Below, piece by piece: positions 1-7,958 of a stretch of 64,000 nucleotides of DNA. This DNA comes from Xylophilus sp. GW821-FHT01B05 (GTDB taxonomy: Bacteria > Pseudomonadota > Gammaproteobacteria > Burkholderiales > Burkholderiaceae_C): positions 1,240,001-1,304,000 of the forward strand of contig CP152408.1 of assembly GCA_038961845.1 (NCBI GenBank), written 5' to 3'. Positions within the stretch are counted from its first letter, which is position 1; every line of letters begins with the position of its first letter. The notes under the pieces were generated by a model, which had not been told where the DNA came from, did no database searches, and saw nothing but the letters and a program-made list of their open reading frames with translations. The translations under genes and the position numbers were made by a program.

Positions 1-2
1 CT

Positions 3-284
3 GATATCTACCTGCAATTGTTCTGTGACGACTGCAAGTCCGCCGAAATCGCGCTGATCGACCACCATGTGGACTACGAGCCGCAGACCGTGACCGGCCT
101 GCACGGCGAACAGGTCGAGGCGCTGACCCTGGCCGTGCGCTCACGTGAACTGGGCGAGATCGTGGGGATACACCTGCTGATCTACGATCTGGATGATTTG
201 CGCGGCGCCCTGCGGCCCGATGCACGCGGCCGCGCACCGCGCGGCGACATCGCCGCCGTGCAAGCCTTGTTGACGAACGACTGA
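3..284 (+). CDS. C-terminal part of an unrecognised protein (5' truncated by window edge)
   Basis: The frame is open from the window edge to a TGA at 282-284, so the last 93 codons of a longer gene are visible. A TTG at 18 is only an in-frame codon and not a convincing start. The visible protein is soluble-looking and acidic, with a CDDC pair near its start, no membrane segment and no motif I recognise. It ends 14 bases before the thioredoxin-like gene on the same strand, so the two may be co-transcribed. I cannot assign a function. Confidence 0.6.
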   Translation, partial: DIYLQLFCDDCKSAEIALIDHHVDYEPQTVTGLHGEQVEALTLAVRSRELGEIVGIHLLIYDLDDLRGALRPDARGRAPRGDIAAVQALLTND

Positions 285-298
285 ATTTTCATTTCCGC

Positions 299-880
299 AT
301 GACTGAACCTGACCACGCCCCTGTTCCCGTTGTTCTGGAGGGGGCGCATTCGAGCCGGCGCTGGCTGCTCGGCTCGGCCGCCGTGGTGGCGCTGCTGGCG
401 GGCGCGGGGCTGTCCTGGCGCCGCTATGCCACATCTGCTGGCGCTGCTTCTGGCGATACCGCCGATGCGCTGTGGCAGCAAAGTTTCGAGACACCGGCCG
501 GCGCGCCGCTGGACCTGCAAGCGCTGCGTGGCCGCCCGCTGCTGGTCAACTTCTGGGCCACCTGGTGCCCGCCTTGCGTCGAAGAGTTGCCCATGCTCGA
601 CAGCTTCCACCGCGAGCAGGCCGGCCGTGCCGGCGCCGCCTGGCAGGTGCTGGGCGTGGCGGTGGACCAGCCCTCATCGGTGCGCCGTTTTCTGCAGAAA
701 ACGCCGGTGGCCTTCCCCATCGCCATGGCCGGGCTGCAGGGCACGGACCTGTCCAAGACTTTGGGCAATACGCAGGGCGGTCTTCCCTTTACGGTTGCTA
801 TCGGTCAGGATGGGGCGGTGCTGCACCGTAAAATGGGCCAGCTCAGCCACGACGATCTGGCCTCCTGGTCCAGGGCCTGA
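299..880 (+). CDS. TlpA-family membrane-anchored thioredoxin-like protein
   Basis: The 193-residue protein has a short cytoplasmic N-terminus with an SRRW motif, one hydrophobic segment at about residues 22-40, then a thioredoxin fold with the redox motif WCPPC (Cys90 and Cys93) inside the typical FWATWCPPC context. This is the TlpA/ResA type: a periplasm-facing thiol-disulfide reductant, often used in cytochrome c or copper-centre maturation. A cis-Pro region (GGLPFT) is present near residue 160. The start ATG follows the upstream stop by 14 bases. A GC-rich hairpin with a T-tract follows the stop and separates it from accB. The client protein cannot be told from sequence. Confidence 0.9.
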   Translation: MTEPDHAPVPVVLEGAHSSRRWLLGSAAVVALLAGAGLSWRRYATSAGAASGDTADALWQQSFETPAGAPLDLQALRGRPLLVNFWATWCPPCVEELPMLDSFHREQAGRAGAAWQVLGVAVDQPSSVRRFLQKTPVAFPIAMAGLQGTDLSKTLGNTQGGLPFTVAIGQDGAVLHRKMGQLSHDDLASWSRA

Positions 881-887
881 GCCCACG

Positions 888-912
888 GCGGCCCCTTGCG
901 GCCGCTTTGTTT
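888..912 (+). terminator. Probable Rho-independent terminator after the TlpA-like gene
   Basis: Arms GCGGCC (888-893) and GGCCGC (900-905) enclose a 6-base loop and are followed directly by TTTGTTT. The hairpin lies 7 bases after the stop codon and before the accBC leader, so it should keep accBC on its own promoter. Confidence 0.6.
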
Positions 913-1043
913 CATGTTCCTTTCTCGTTCTTGTCCTTGGGATTTACGAGAAATTGGGTCCAGAAGCTCGAACTAAGCCCGAATTGGAGTAAATTCGCGC
1001 TCTGTTTTTTACACGCACCTTACACGTGCCCGTCGGAGCCCCC

Positions 1044-1496
1044 ATGGACCTGCGCAAGCTGAAAACCTTGATCGACCTCGTATCAGAGTCGAACGTCTCG
1101 GAACTGGAAATCACCGAAGCCGAGGGCAAGGTCCGCATTGTCAAAGGTGGCGGCGCCGTGGTGCCGCAGTTCATCCCGGCACCGGTGCTGGCACCGGCCG
1201 CTGCAGCGGCTCCTGCCGCAGCCGCCGCGCCCGCCGTTGCCGCTGCACCCGAAGTGCCGGCTGGCCACATCGTCAAGTCGCCCATGGTCGGCACGCTCTA
1301 CCACGCTGCCAGCCCGGGCGCCAAGGCCTTCGTGGAAGTGGGCTCCCAGGTCAAGCAGGGCGACACCATCTGCATCATTGAAGCCATGAAGATCCTCAAT
1401 GAGATCGAGGCCGACAAGAGCGGCACGATCGTCCAGATCCTGGCCGAGAACGGACAGGCCGTCGAGTACGGCCAATCGCTGTTCGTGATCGCTTGA
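1044..1496 (+). CDS. accB: Acetyl-CoA carboxylase biotin carboxyl carrier protein (BCCP)
   Basis: This is the biotin carrier subunit of acetyl-CoA carboxylase, which makes malonyl-CoA for fatty acid synthesis. The 150-residue protein has an N-terminal domain starting [16 protein letters not shown], a flexible Ala/Pro-rich linker (about residues 50-72), and a C-terminal biotinyl domain. The biotin-accepting lysine is K116 in EAMKIL; the usual motif is EAMKM, and Ile in that place is a mild variant. An upstream in-frame GTG at 1026 is possible, but the ATG at 1044 has GGAG five bases ahead and gives the normal N-terminus. accC follows after 19 bases, the classic accBC operon. In many relatives aroQ lies directly upstream; here it does not. 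Confidence 0.97.
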   Translation: MDLRKLKTLIDLVSESNVSELEITEAEGKVRIVKGGGAVVPQFIPAPVLAPAAAAAPAAAAAPAVAAAPEVPAGHIVKSPMVGTLYHAASPGAKAFVEVGSQVKQGDTICIIEAMKILNEIEADKSGTIVQILAENGQAVEYGQSLFVIA

Positions 1497-1515
1497 GGCC
1501 GGGCGGATACGCTTC

Positions 1516-2865
1516 ATGTTCAAGAAGATTCTTATCGCCAATCGTGGCGAAATCGCCCTTCGTGTCCAGCGCGCCTGCCGCGAAATGGGCGTTACCGCCG
1601 TCATGGTGTACTCCGAGGCCGACCGCGACGCCAAGTACGTCAAGCTGGCTGACGAGGCGGTGTGCATCGGCCCGGCGGCGTCGCAGCACTCGTACCTGAA
1701 TATGCCAGCCATCATTTCCGCTGCGGAAGTGACCGACGCCGAAGCCATCCACCCCGGCTACGGTTTTCTCAGCGAGAACGCCGACTTTGCCGAGCGCGTG
1801 GAGAAGAGCGGCTTCCAGTTCATTGGCCCCACGCCCGAGTCGATCCGCATCATGGGCGACAAGGTGTCGGCCAAGCAATCGATGATGAAGGCCGGCGTGC
1901 CCTGCGTGCCCGGCTCTGAAGGCGAGCTGCCGGACGACCCTGTCGTGATCAAGCGCATCGCCAAGTCCATTGGCTACCCGGTCATCATCAAGGCCGCAGG
2001 CGGCGGTGGCGGGCGCGGCATGCGCGTGGTCCACACCGAGGCTGCCGTGATCAACGCGGTGCAGATGACCAAGGCCGAGGCCGGTGCTGCCTTTGGCAAT
2101 CCGGCCGTGTACATGGAGAAATACCTCCAGAACCCGCGCCACATCGAGATCCAGATCCTCGCCGACAAGCACAAGAACGCCGTCTACCTGGGCGAGCGCG
2201 ACTGCTCCATGCAGCGCCGCCACCAGAAGGTGATCGAGGAAGCGCCAGCGCCAGGCATCCCGCGCAAGCTGATCGAGCGCATTGGCGAGCGCTGCGTGGC
2301 CGCCTGCAAGAAGATTGGCTACCGCGGCGCCGGCACCTTCGAGTTCCTCTACGAAGACGGCGAGTTCTACTTCATCGAGATGAACACCCGCGTGCAGGTG
2401 GAGCATCCGGTGACCGAGCTGATCACCGGCATCGACATCGTGAAGACGCAGATCCTGGTCGCCGCTGGCGAGAAGCTGCCTTTTACGCAGCGCCAGGTGC
2501 AACTGCGCGGCCACGCCATCGAATGCCGCGTCAACGCCGAAGACGCCTACAAGTTCACGCCTTCGCCTGGCCGCATCACCACCTGGCACCCGCCGGGCGG
2601 CCCCGGCGTGCGGGTGGATTCGCATGCCTACACCAACTACTTCGTGCCGCCGAACTACGACTCGATGATCGGCAAGATCATCGTGCACGGCGATACCCGC
2701 GAGCAGGCGCTGGGCCGCATGCGCACGGCGCTGCTGGAGACGGTGATCGAAGGCATCAACACCAACATCCCGCTGCACCGCGAGCTGATGGTGGACGCGC
2801 GCTTCCAGGAAGGTGGCACCAATATTCACTACCTGGAAGAGTGGCTGGCGCAACACAAAAGGTAA
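1516..2865 (+). CDS. accC: Acetyl-CoA carboxylase, biotin carboxylase subunit
   Basis: Biotin carboxylase carries out the ATP- and bicarbonate-dependent carboxylation of the biotin on AccB. The 449-residue length is standard. Visible hallmarks are the N-terminal [14 protein letters not shown], the ATP-grasp glycine loop [12 protein letters not shown] at about residues 159-170, and the active-site stretch [12 protein letters not shown] at residues 286-297, with the catalytic Glu and Arg. A C-terminal biotin carboxylase domain ends in HKR. It lies 19 bases after accB and is surely co-transcribed with it. The carboxyltransferase genes accA and accD are not in this window, as is usual. Confidence 0.98.
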   Translation: MFKKILIANRGEIALRVQRACREMGVTAVMVYSEADRDAKYVKLADEAVCIGPAASQHSYLNMPAIISAAEVTDAEAIHPGYGFLSENADFAERVEKSGFQFIGPTPESIRIMGDKVSAKQSMMKAGVPCVPGSEGELPDDPVVIKRIAKSIGYPVIIKAAGGGGGRGMRVVHTEAAVINAVQMTKAEAGAAFGNPAVYMEKYLQNPRHIEIQILADKHKNAVYLGERDCSMQRRHQKVIEEAPAPGIPRKLIERIGERCVAACKKIGYRGAGTFEFLYEDGEFYFIEMNTRVQVEHPVTELITGIDIVKTQILVAAGEKLPFTQRQVQLRGHAIECRVNAEDAYKFTPSPGRITTWHPPGGPGVRVDSHAYTNYFVPPNYDSMIGKIIVHGDTREQALGRMRTALLETVIEGINTNIPLHRELMVDARFQEGGTNIHYLEEWLAQHKR

Positions 2866-2866
2866 A

Positions 2867-2958
2867 GCTCGCCCCCAGGCTTGCTCGCTTCGCGTAGCCG
2901 CCAACCCCCTACCGGGGGCAACACCTGCGGCCCGGCAAAGCCGGTTCTGCGGTGTTCT
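2867..2958 (+). repeat. Dispersed intergenic repeat, copy A
   Basis: This approximately 90-bp stretch, starting just after accC, matches in reverse orientation the stretch at 57781-57870. The shared pattern is GCCCCCAGGCT, then CGCCAACCCCCT, then a purine-rich break, then CCTGCGGCC-GGCAAAGCC. Internal short inverted repeats (CCCCCTaccGGGGG) could form a hairpin. It carries no plausible ORF and looks like a small non-autonomous intergenic element. Confidence 0.6.
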
Positions 2959-2999
2959 TGGGATTGGGATGCGCCATGGCGCGGTGGAAATAGAGATCT

Positions 3000-3890
3000 A
3001 TGTTTGAACTACGCCTGTTGGCGCCCGAGGAACGCATCGAGTCGATCAGCGATGCGCTGGATGCGCTCGATGCCTTGTCCGTCAGCGTCGAGGACGCCGA
3101 CGCCCAGACCGATGCCGAGCAGGCCTTGTTCGGCGAGCCCGGCATGCCGCCGCCCAAGGATGGCTGGCAGCGCTCGCGGGTGCTGGCGCTGTTCCCGGCC
3201 GAGGCCGCTGCGCGCGAGGCTGCGGCACTGCTGTCGGCGCAGGACTTCTTTGCCGACTGCCAGGTGCTGGACGTGGCCGAGGTGCCCGAGCAGGACTGGG
3301 TGCGCCTGACGCAGTCGCAGTTCGCGCCGGTCGAGATCACGCCAGATTTCTGGATCGTGCCGACCTGGCACGAGCCGCCGGCGCAGGCGGTGCACGTGAT
3401 CCGCCTGGACCCGGGCCTGGCCTTTGGCACCGGCACGCACCCGACCACGCGCATGTGCCTGCGCTGGATTGCGCGGCAGCCCGCGCCGCTGGGCCGCGTG
3501 CTGGATTACGGCTGTGGCTCGGGCATCCTGGCCATTGGTGCGGCCAAGTACGGCGCGGCAGAGATCGACGCCGTCGATATCGACGACGCTGCGGTGCAGT
3601 CCACCCTGCAGAACGCCACGGCCAATGCCGCCGCCCTGCAGGCTGGCCTGCCCGACCAGGCGCGCGGTGTCTATGACACGGTGCTGGCCAACATCCTGGC
3701 GACGCCGCTCAAGGTGCTGGCGCCGCTGCTGTGCGCCTATGTCGCGCCAGGTGGCGCGCTGGTGCTGGCCGGCATCCTGGCGCGCCAGGCCGAAGAGCTG
3801 CAGGAGGCCTATGCGCCTTACCTGGCGCTGGAAGTGGCCGACACCGAGGACGGCTGGATCCTGATGACGGCGCGCCGGGCCCCGGCATGA
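3000..3890 (+). CDS. prmA: Ribosomal protein L11 methyltransferase
   Basis: PrmA trimethylates ribosomal protein L11 using S-adenosylmethionine. The 296-residue protein has the N-terminal substrate-recognition domain, the PrmA signature GTGTHPTTRMC at about residue 143, and the SAM-binding motif I LDYGCGSGILAIGAAKYGA at about residue 168. A later VLANILATPL stretch corresponds to the catalytic NPPY-like region of the family. The gene follows accC after a 134-base gap that contains a dispersed repeat. The accBC-prmA-DUF3426 order is typical of Burkholderiales. Confidence 0.96.
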   Translation: MFELRLLAPEERIESISDALDALDALSVSVEDADAQTDAEQALFGEPGMPPPKDGWQRSRVLALFPAEAAAREAAALLSAQDFFADCQVLDVAEVPEQDWVRLTQSQFAPVEITPDFWIVPTWHEPPAQAVHVIRLDPGLAFGTGTHPTTRMCLRWIARQPAPLGRVLDYGCGSGILAIGAAKYGAAEIDAVDIDDAAVQSTLQNATANAAALQAGLPDQARGVYDTVLANILATPLKVLAPLLCAYVAPGGALVLAGILARQAEELQEAYAPYLALEVADTEDGWILMTARRAPA

Positions 3891-3927
3891 GCCTGGCCGG
3901 CTAGGCCGTCCCTACAATGGCCCGCGC

Positions 3928-5058
3928 ATGAGCCTCATCACACGCTGCCCGGCTTGCGGCACGATGTTCAAGATCGTGCCCGACCAGCTCAGGATCTCTG
4001 AGGGCTGGGTGCGTTGCGGCCACTGCACCGACATCTTCGATGCCTCGCGCCATCTGCAGTCGCGCGAGGAAGTGGCCCAGGCGGCGGCAGACGGCTCTTA
4101 CATCGATGCTGATGCGGGCTTCGACCAGGGCACCGCAGAAGACCCGGCACCCGCCGCCGAGGCCGACGCGCCGCCGCCATCGCCCCCACCTGTACCGCAA
4201 GCCGAACCACCTGCGGTCTGGGTGCGCCGGTCGGTCGCCAACACGCTGTTGCGCCGTACGGCTACCGGCGCGCCGGTTGAAGACGATGCGGCACTGGACG
4301 AGATTCCCGACGAACCGCAGGCGTCCGAACCAGCCCCCGTGCCTGAAGACGAAAGCGCCGCGCCACCGGTGCCGGTGCTGAGCGAGGACGTGCCCTCGGC
4401 GCTGCTGCTGCAGACCGCCGATACCGACATGCCGCAGAGCATGCTGTACGAGCCGGCCTTTGCCGTGCCGACAGCGCCGCTGGCGGGCACGGCGGAAGAG
4501 GCGGCCGAGCCGGACGAGGACGAAGACGCGGTACTGCAGCAACTCGGTTTCGTGCGCGATGCCGAGCGGCGCGCCTTCTGGCGCCGGCCGGCGGTGGTGG
4601 TGGCGTCGCTGCTGGTGTGCGCGGGCCTGCTCCTGCTGCTGTTGCTGCAGGCCGGCCTGCAGGAGCGCGACCGCATTGCCGCCATGGCGCCCTCGCTGCG
4701 CCCGGCGCTGGCGGCGTTGTGCGCGCCGCTGTCCTGCTCCGTGGGGCCGCGCCGGCAGATCGACGCGGTGGTGATCGAGGGCTCGGCCTTCAACAAGACG
4801 CGCGGCGATCTCTACCAGTTCAGCCTTGACCTGCGCAACACGGCCCACACGCCGCTGGCCATGCCGGCGCTGGAGCTGACGCTGTCTGACGCTGATGGCC
4901 AGCCGCTGGTGCGGCGCGTGCTGATGCCAGAAGAGTTGCGCGCGCCCACCGTGCTGCCGACGCGCGGCGTCTGGAGCGGGGTGCTGCCGGTGCAACTGCA
5001 AGAGCTTCCGGGCGGCGCCCGTGTGGCGGGCTATAGCCTGCTGGCCTTCTATCCCTAG
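3928..5058 (+). CDS. Zinc-ribbon / DUF3426 membrane protein
   Basis: The 376-residue protein opens with an MJ0042-type zinc ribbon: four cysteines at residues 7, 10, 30 and 33 in CPAC...CGHC. A long acidic, Pro/Ala-rich, low-complexity linker of about 150 residues follows. A single membrane helix lies at about residues 223-243, and the C-terminal DUF3426 domain would face the periplasm. The family is widespread in betaproteobacteria next to prmA; its function is not established. The TAG stop codon (5056-5058) lies inside the terminal inverted repeat of the 164-bp palindromic element, so the element's edge supplies the end of the reading frame. Confidence 0.9.
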   Translation: MSLITRCPACGTMFKIVPDQLRISEGWVRCGHCTDIFDASRHLQSREEVAQAAADGSYIDADAGFDQGTAEDPAPAAEADAPPPSPPPVPQAEPPAVWVRRSVANTLLRRTATGAPVEDDAALDEIPDEPQASEPAPVPEDESAAPPVPVLSEDVPSALLLQTADTDMPQSMLYEPAFAVPTAPLAGTAEEAAEPDEDEDAVLQQLGFVRDAERRAFWRRPAVVVASLLVCAGLLLLLLLQAGLQERDRIAAMAPSLRPALAALCAPLSCSVGPRRQIDAVVIEGSAFNKTRGDLYQFSLDLRNTAHTPLAMPALELTLSDADGQPLVRRVLMPEELRAPTVLPTRGVWSGVLPVQLQELPGGARVAGYSLLAFYP

Positions 5059-5218
5059 TGTCGCGTCAAGCATGATCTGCCGGCGTGCACTTGCCCTCAC
5101 CGCGCATCGCCGCGTTGCAGTCCTTGCCCAGGCTTCAGCCTGGGCTGCGGCCTACGCCTTGCGCTGCACGCCGATGGCTTCGCGCACTCCCGTCACATCA
5201 CACTTGACGCGACACTAG
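5055..5218. repeat. 164-bp near-palindromic element with 16-bp perfect terminal inverted repeats
   Basis: The left end CTAGTGTCGCGTCAAG (5055-5070) and right end CTTGACGCGACACTAG (5203-5218) are perfect inverted repeats. The symmetry continues imperfectly inwards to an exact central dyad CCCAGGCT-TC-AGCCTGGG (5127-5144), centred on the same axis. The whole element can fold into one long hairpin. It encodes nothing obvious, fills the gap between the DUF3426 gene and apt, and supplies the stop codon of the former. It resembles a MITE or REP-like non-autonomous element. No transposase is nearby. Confidence 0.7.
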
Positions 5219-5229
5219 AGACGACCACC

Positions 5230-5784
5230 ATGCCCCATAGCAACATCCGAGACTACCTTCGCCGCCACATTCGCACCGTGCCCGACTGGCCGGCGCCGGG
5301 CGTGCAGTTTCGCGACATCACGCCGCTGCTGCAGGACCCGAAGGTGTTCCGGGTGCTGATCGATGCCTTTCTGCACCGCTACATGGACCGCGCCATGCGG
5401 CCCGACGTGGTGGCCGGGCTGGACGCGCGCGGCTTCATCCTGGGCGCGGTGATCGCCTACGAGCTGGGCGTGGGCTTTGTGCCGATCCGCAAGAAGGGCA
5501 AGCTGCCCTTCACCACGGTGGAAGAAACCTACGAGCTGGAATACGGCAGCGCCACGGTCGAGCTGCATGCCGATGCGGTCAAGCCCGGTGACCGCGTGCT
5601 GTTGGTGGATGACCTGATTGCCACCGGCGGCACCATGATGGCCGGCAAGAAGCTGCTGGAGCGCCTGGGCGCCACGGTGACCGAGGGCGCGGCCATCATC
5701 GACCTGCCGGAGCTGGGCGGCTCGCAGCGCTTGCGCGACAGCGGGCTGCAGCTCTTTACCTTGCTGGACTTCGACGGCCACTAA
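5230..5784 (+). CDS. apt: Adenine phosphoribosyltransferase
   Basis: Apt salvages adenine by joining it to PRPP to give AMP and pyrophosphate in the cytoplasm. The 184-residue protein has the family N-terminus with [17 protein letters not shown], a loop with GLDARGF (adenine-site region), and the PRPP-binding motif [14 protein letters not shown] at about residues 123-136. Length and motifs are normal. The ATG is 11 bases after the palindromic element, so the element must contribute to its leader. Functionally it sits beside the nucleoside-uptake region and could receive adenine released there, but it is on the opposite strand and shows no matching operator. Confidence 0.96.
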   Translation: MPHSNIRDYLRRHIRTVPDWPAPGVQFRDITPLLQDPKVFRVLIDAFLHRYMDRAMRPDVVAGLDARGFILGAVIAYELGVGFVPIRKKGKLPFTTVEETYELEYGSATVELHADAVKPGDRVLLVDDLIATGGTMMAGKKLLERLGATVTEGAAIIDLPELGGSQRLRDSGLQLFTLLDFDGH

Positions 5785-5800
5785 GAAGAGGTGTCCGCTG

Positions 5801-5860
5801 TAGCTATTAAATAGATAGCTATTAGCCCAGGCTGCGCCTGGGCTAAAGGCATATTTGGCT
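5801..5860 (+). repeat. Dispersed 60-bp repeat with CCCAGGC...GCCTGGG hairpin, copy 1
   Basis: The element reads TAGCTATTAAATAGATAGCT, then AGCCCAGGC-tgc-GCCTGGGCT, then an AT-rich tail ending ATTTGGCT. The same layout is found at 34464-34520 (opposite orientation) and 57635-57685. Here it lies between the convergent apt and phoD genes. The 9-bp perfect hairpin could act as a transcription barrier. Confidence 0.7.
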
Positions 5861-5889
5861 AATATTTTCCAGGCGCAGGCCGGCCCGCC

Positions 5890-7320
5890 TCAGGCCGCCT
5901 GGGGCGCGGCCAGTTCTGCCGCGCTGGCCTTCCATTCCCAGACCAGGGCGCCGGTATTGCTCTTCAGCTCTATGCGCAGTTCACGTGCCTTGGCCGGCCC
6001 GCTGGCGGTGATGACGGCGTAGTTGCGCTGCGGGTAGAGCGTGCCGGGCGCGAGGTCCGGGTTGTCGAGCTCGGCCTGGTCGATCTTGGCTGGCGGGCTG
6101 GAGGTCAGTGCCGAAGTCGTCAACTCGTACAGCGGGTACAGGCCGGGCCGCTCGATGCGCAGCAGTTGTGCGAAGTGGCGGTCGCCGCTCAAAAACACCA
6201 CGCCGGGAATCTTGCGCGCCTCCAGCCAGTTGCGCAGGCGGGCTTCCTCGGCCGGGTAGTGGGTCAGGCAGTCGAAGCGGCTGGTCTTGTTCCAGAACTG
6301 GCTGCCACCGGCCACGAGCTTGAAGCGCGCGCGCGATGACAGCAGGGCGCCCTGCAGCCAGCGCATCTGGGTGGGGCCGAACATGGTCTTGTCCGGGTCG
6401 TCCTCGGGCCAGGTGTCGGGGGCGCGGCTGCTGCGGTCGTCGAGCATGAAGATGTCGATGTCGCCCACGCTGACCATGCCGTAGGTGCCGTCTTGCTGCG
6501 GGGCGAAGGGCGTGGGCCAGTAGCGGTCGAACATGGCGCGGGTCCAGCCGCGGTTGACGAAGGTGGCGTTGCTGTCGTTGGGCCCGAAGTCATGGTCGTC
6601 CCAGATCGCCACGTGCGGGCTGGCCTGCCACAGCTTGCGCAGGGCCGGGTGCTCGCGGTAGAAGCGGTAGCGCTGGTTGATGCCTTCCAGGCTGGTCCAT
6701 TCGGGCTCGCGCAGGTAGATGTTGTCGCCCAGCCAGAGCATCAGGTCGGCGCGCTCGGCCGCGATGCAGTCGAAGATTTCCTCGCCAGCCCCATAGGGCG
6801 TGCCCGGGCGGTCGAAGCGGCCGTCGTTCAGGTAGGCGCAGGAGCCGGTGGCGATGCGCACCGTTGGCGGGTCGCCGCGCCACTGCCACAGGGGCTGGGT
6901 GCGGAATTCGCCCTGTGCCAGCACGGTGGATTGGCCGGCTTGTGCGCTGCGCACGGTGTAGCGGTAGGCCGTGCCGGGCTCCAGGCCGGCCAGGCGCAGC
7001 GTGGTGGCGTAGTCCTCGCGCGGGTCGGGTTGCACGCGCAGGCGCTGCACCGGCGCGCCGCCGGTCTGCGGCGTGCACACCACGTCGAAGGTCTGCGAAG
7101 AGCGGGCCTGCAACCACAGCGACATGCTCTGTTGGTCGCAAAAGCCGTGCACCACGTTCAGGGCCGGGCGCTTGGCCTGGGCCGCAGGCAGCGCCAGGGC
7201 GGGCGAGGCGGCTGCGGCGATGGCTGCCGTTGCCATGGCGTCGCGCGCGGCGAACAGCGCGGCCCGGCGCGCCGGCAGGGCCGGGCGCTCTTTCAAGGAA
7301 CCAAGATCTGGCAATCCCAT
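5890..7320 (-). CDS. phoD: PhoD-family alkaline phosphatase / phosphodiesterase
   Basis: PhoD enzymes are exported Ca/Fe-dependent phosphatases that cleave phosphate mono- and diesters, including nucleic-acid fragments. The 476-residue protein has an N-terminal ALPARRAALFAAR stretch followed by an Ala-rich hydrophobic segment, consistent with a loose Tat signal. A fibronectin-like N-terminal domain follows, then the metallophosphatase core with GSCAY, LWLGDNIYL, WDDHDFGPND and FLSGDRHFAQ, which hold the metal ligands. It is the last gene of the exbD-tonB-receptor-exbB operon, 25 bases after exbB. I infer that it liberates phosphate or nucleosides from substrate linked to the receptor. Confidence 0.88.
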   Translation of the reverse strand: MGLPDLGSLKERPALPARRAALFAARDAMATAAIAAAASPALALPAAQAKRPALNVVHGFCDQQSMSLWLQARSSQTFDVVCTPQTGGAPVQRLRVQPDPREDYATTLRLAGLEPGTAYRYTVRSAQAGQSTVLAQGEFRTQPLWQWRGDPPTVRIATGSCAYLNDGRFDRPGTPYGAGEEIFDCIAAERADLMLWLGDNIYLREPEWTSLEGINQRYRFYREHPALRKLWQASPHVAIWDDHDFGPNDSNATFVNRGWTRAMFDRYWPTPFAPQQDGTYGMVSVGDIDIFMLDDRSSRAPDTWPEDDPDKTMFGPTQMRWLQGALLSSRARFKLVAGGSQFWNKTSRFDCLTHYPAEEARLRNWLEARKIPGVVFLSGDRHFAQLLRIERPGLYPLYELTTSALTSSPPAKIDQAELDNPDLAPGTLYPQRNYAVITASGPAKARELRIELKSNTGALVWEWKASAAELAAPQAA

Positions 7321-7345
7321 GGCGTGTGTCCTTGGAGCCCTGGGT

Positions 7346-7930
7346 TCAGGCCTTGCCTGAGTCAGCGTTCTCGAGCGCGATGACCTTCAATTGTTCGTTG
7401 ATACGCTCGACGCGCTCGTTGAACCAGTTGTTGAACACCAGGCCGATCACCGCAATGCCGATGCCGGCGCCGGTGGCGATCAGCGCCGTACCGATGCCGC
7501 GGCTGACCGCCTGGGGATCAGACGTGCCCGCGGCGGCCAGCGCCGTGAACGTGTCGATGATGCCCAGGATGGTGCCAAGCAGGCCCAGCAGCGGCGACAG
7601 CGTGATGGTGGTGTCCACCAGCCACAGCATGCGCCGCAACAGCGGCTGCTGCTTCAGGTAGAGCGCCTGCACCTTCATCTCGATGTTCTCGCTGCTGGCG
7701 CCCTTGATCAGGCGCACGCCATTGAGCATGCGGGCATGCGGGGCTTCGTTCTCTTGCAGCTCCTTGTCGAGTGCGACGGTGTCGCCCTTGCTGAGCAGGC
7801 CCAGCAGGCGTTTGCGGGAGCGCTCGACATAGTTGAAGTAAATGCCGCGCTCGATGATGACGGCCACTGCTGCGGTCAGCAGCACGGCCATCGCCCACAG
7901 CACGATGTCGTGAATGAAATTGAAGTTCAT
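7346..7930 (-). CDS. exbB: ExbB/MotA/TolQ-type proton channel protein
   Basis: ExbB forms, with ExbD, the inner-membrane proton channel that energises TonB. The protein begins MNFNFIHDIVLWAMAVLLTAAVAVIIERGIYF, the first membrane helix. Two further helices sit in the C-terminal half around TTITLSPLLGLLGTILGIIDTF and GIGTALIATGAGIGIAVIGL, the conserved MotA_ExbB core. An upstream in-frame ATG would add 24 polar residues and is unlikely. The order is unusual: exbB lies after the receptor gene and is separated from exbD by tonB and the receptor, rather than standing as the usual exbB-exbD pair. Confidence 0.93.
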   Translation of the reverse strand: MNFNFIHDIVLWAMAVLLTAAVAVIIERGIYFNYVERSRKRLLGLLSKGDTVALDKELQENEAPHARMLNGVRLIKGASSENIEMKVQALYLKQQPLLRRMLWLVDTTITLSPLLGLLGTILGIIDTFTALAAAGTSDPQAVSRGIGTALIATGAGIGIAVIGLVFNNWFNERVERINEQLKVIALENADSGKA

Positions 7931-7958
7931 GGAATCTCTGGAGAAAAAAGGCCGGCGA

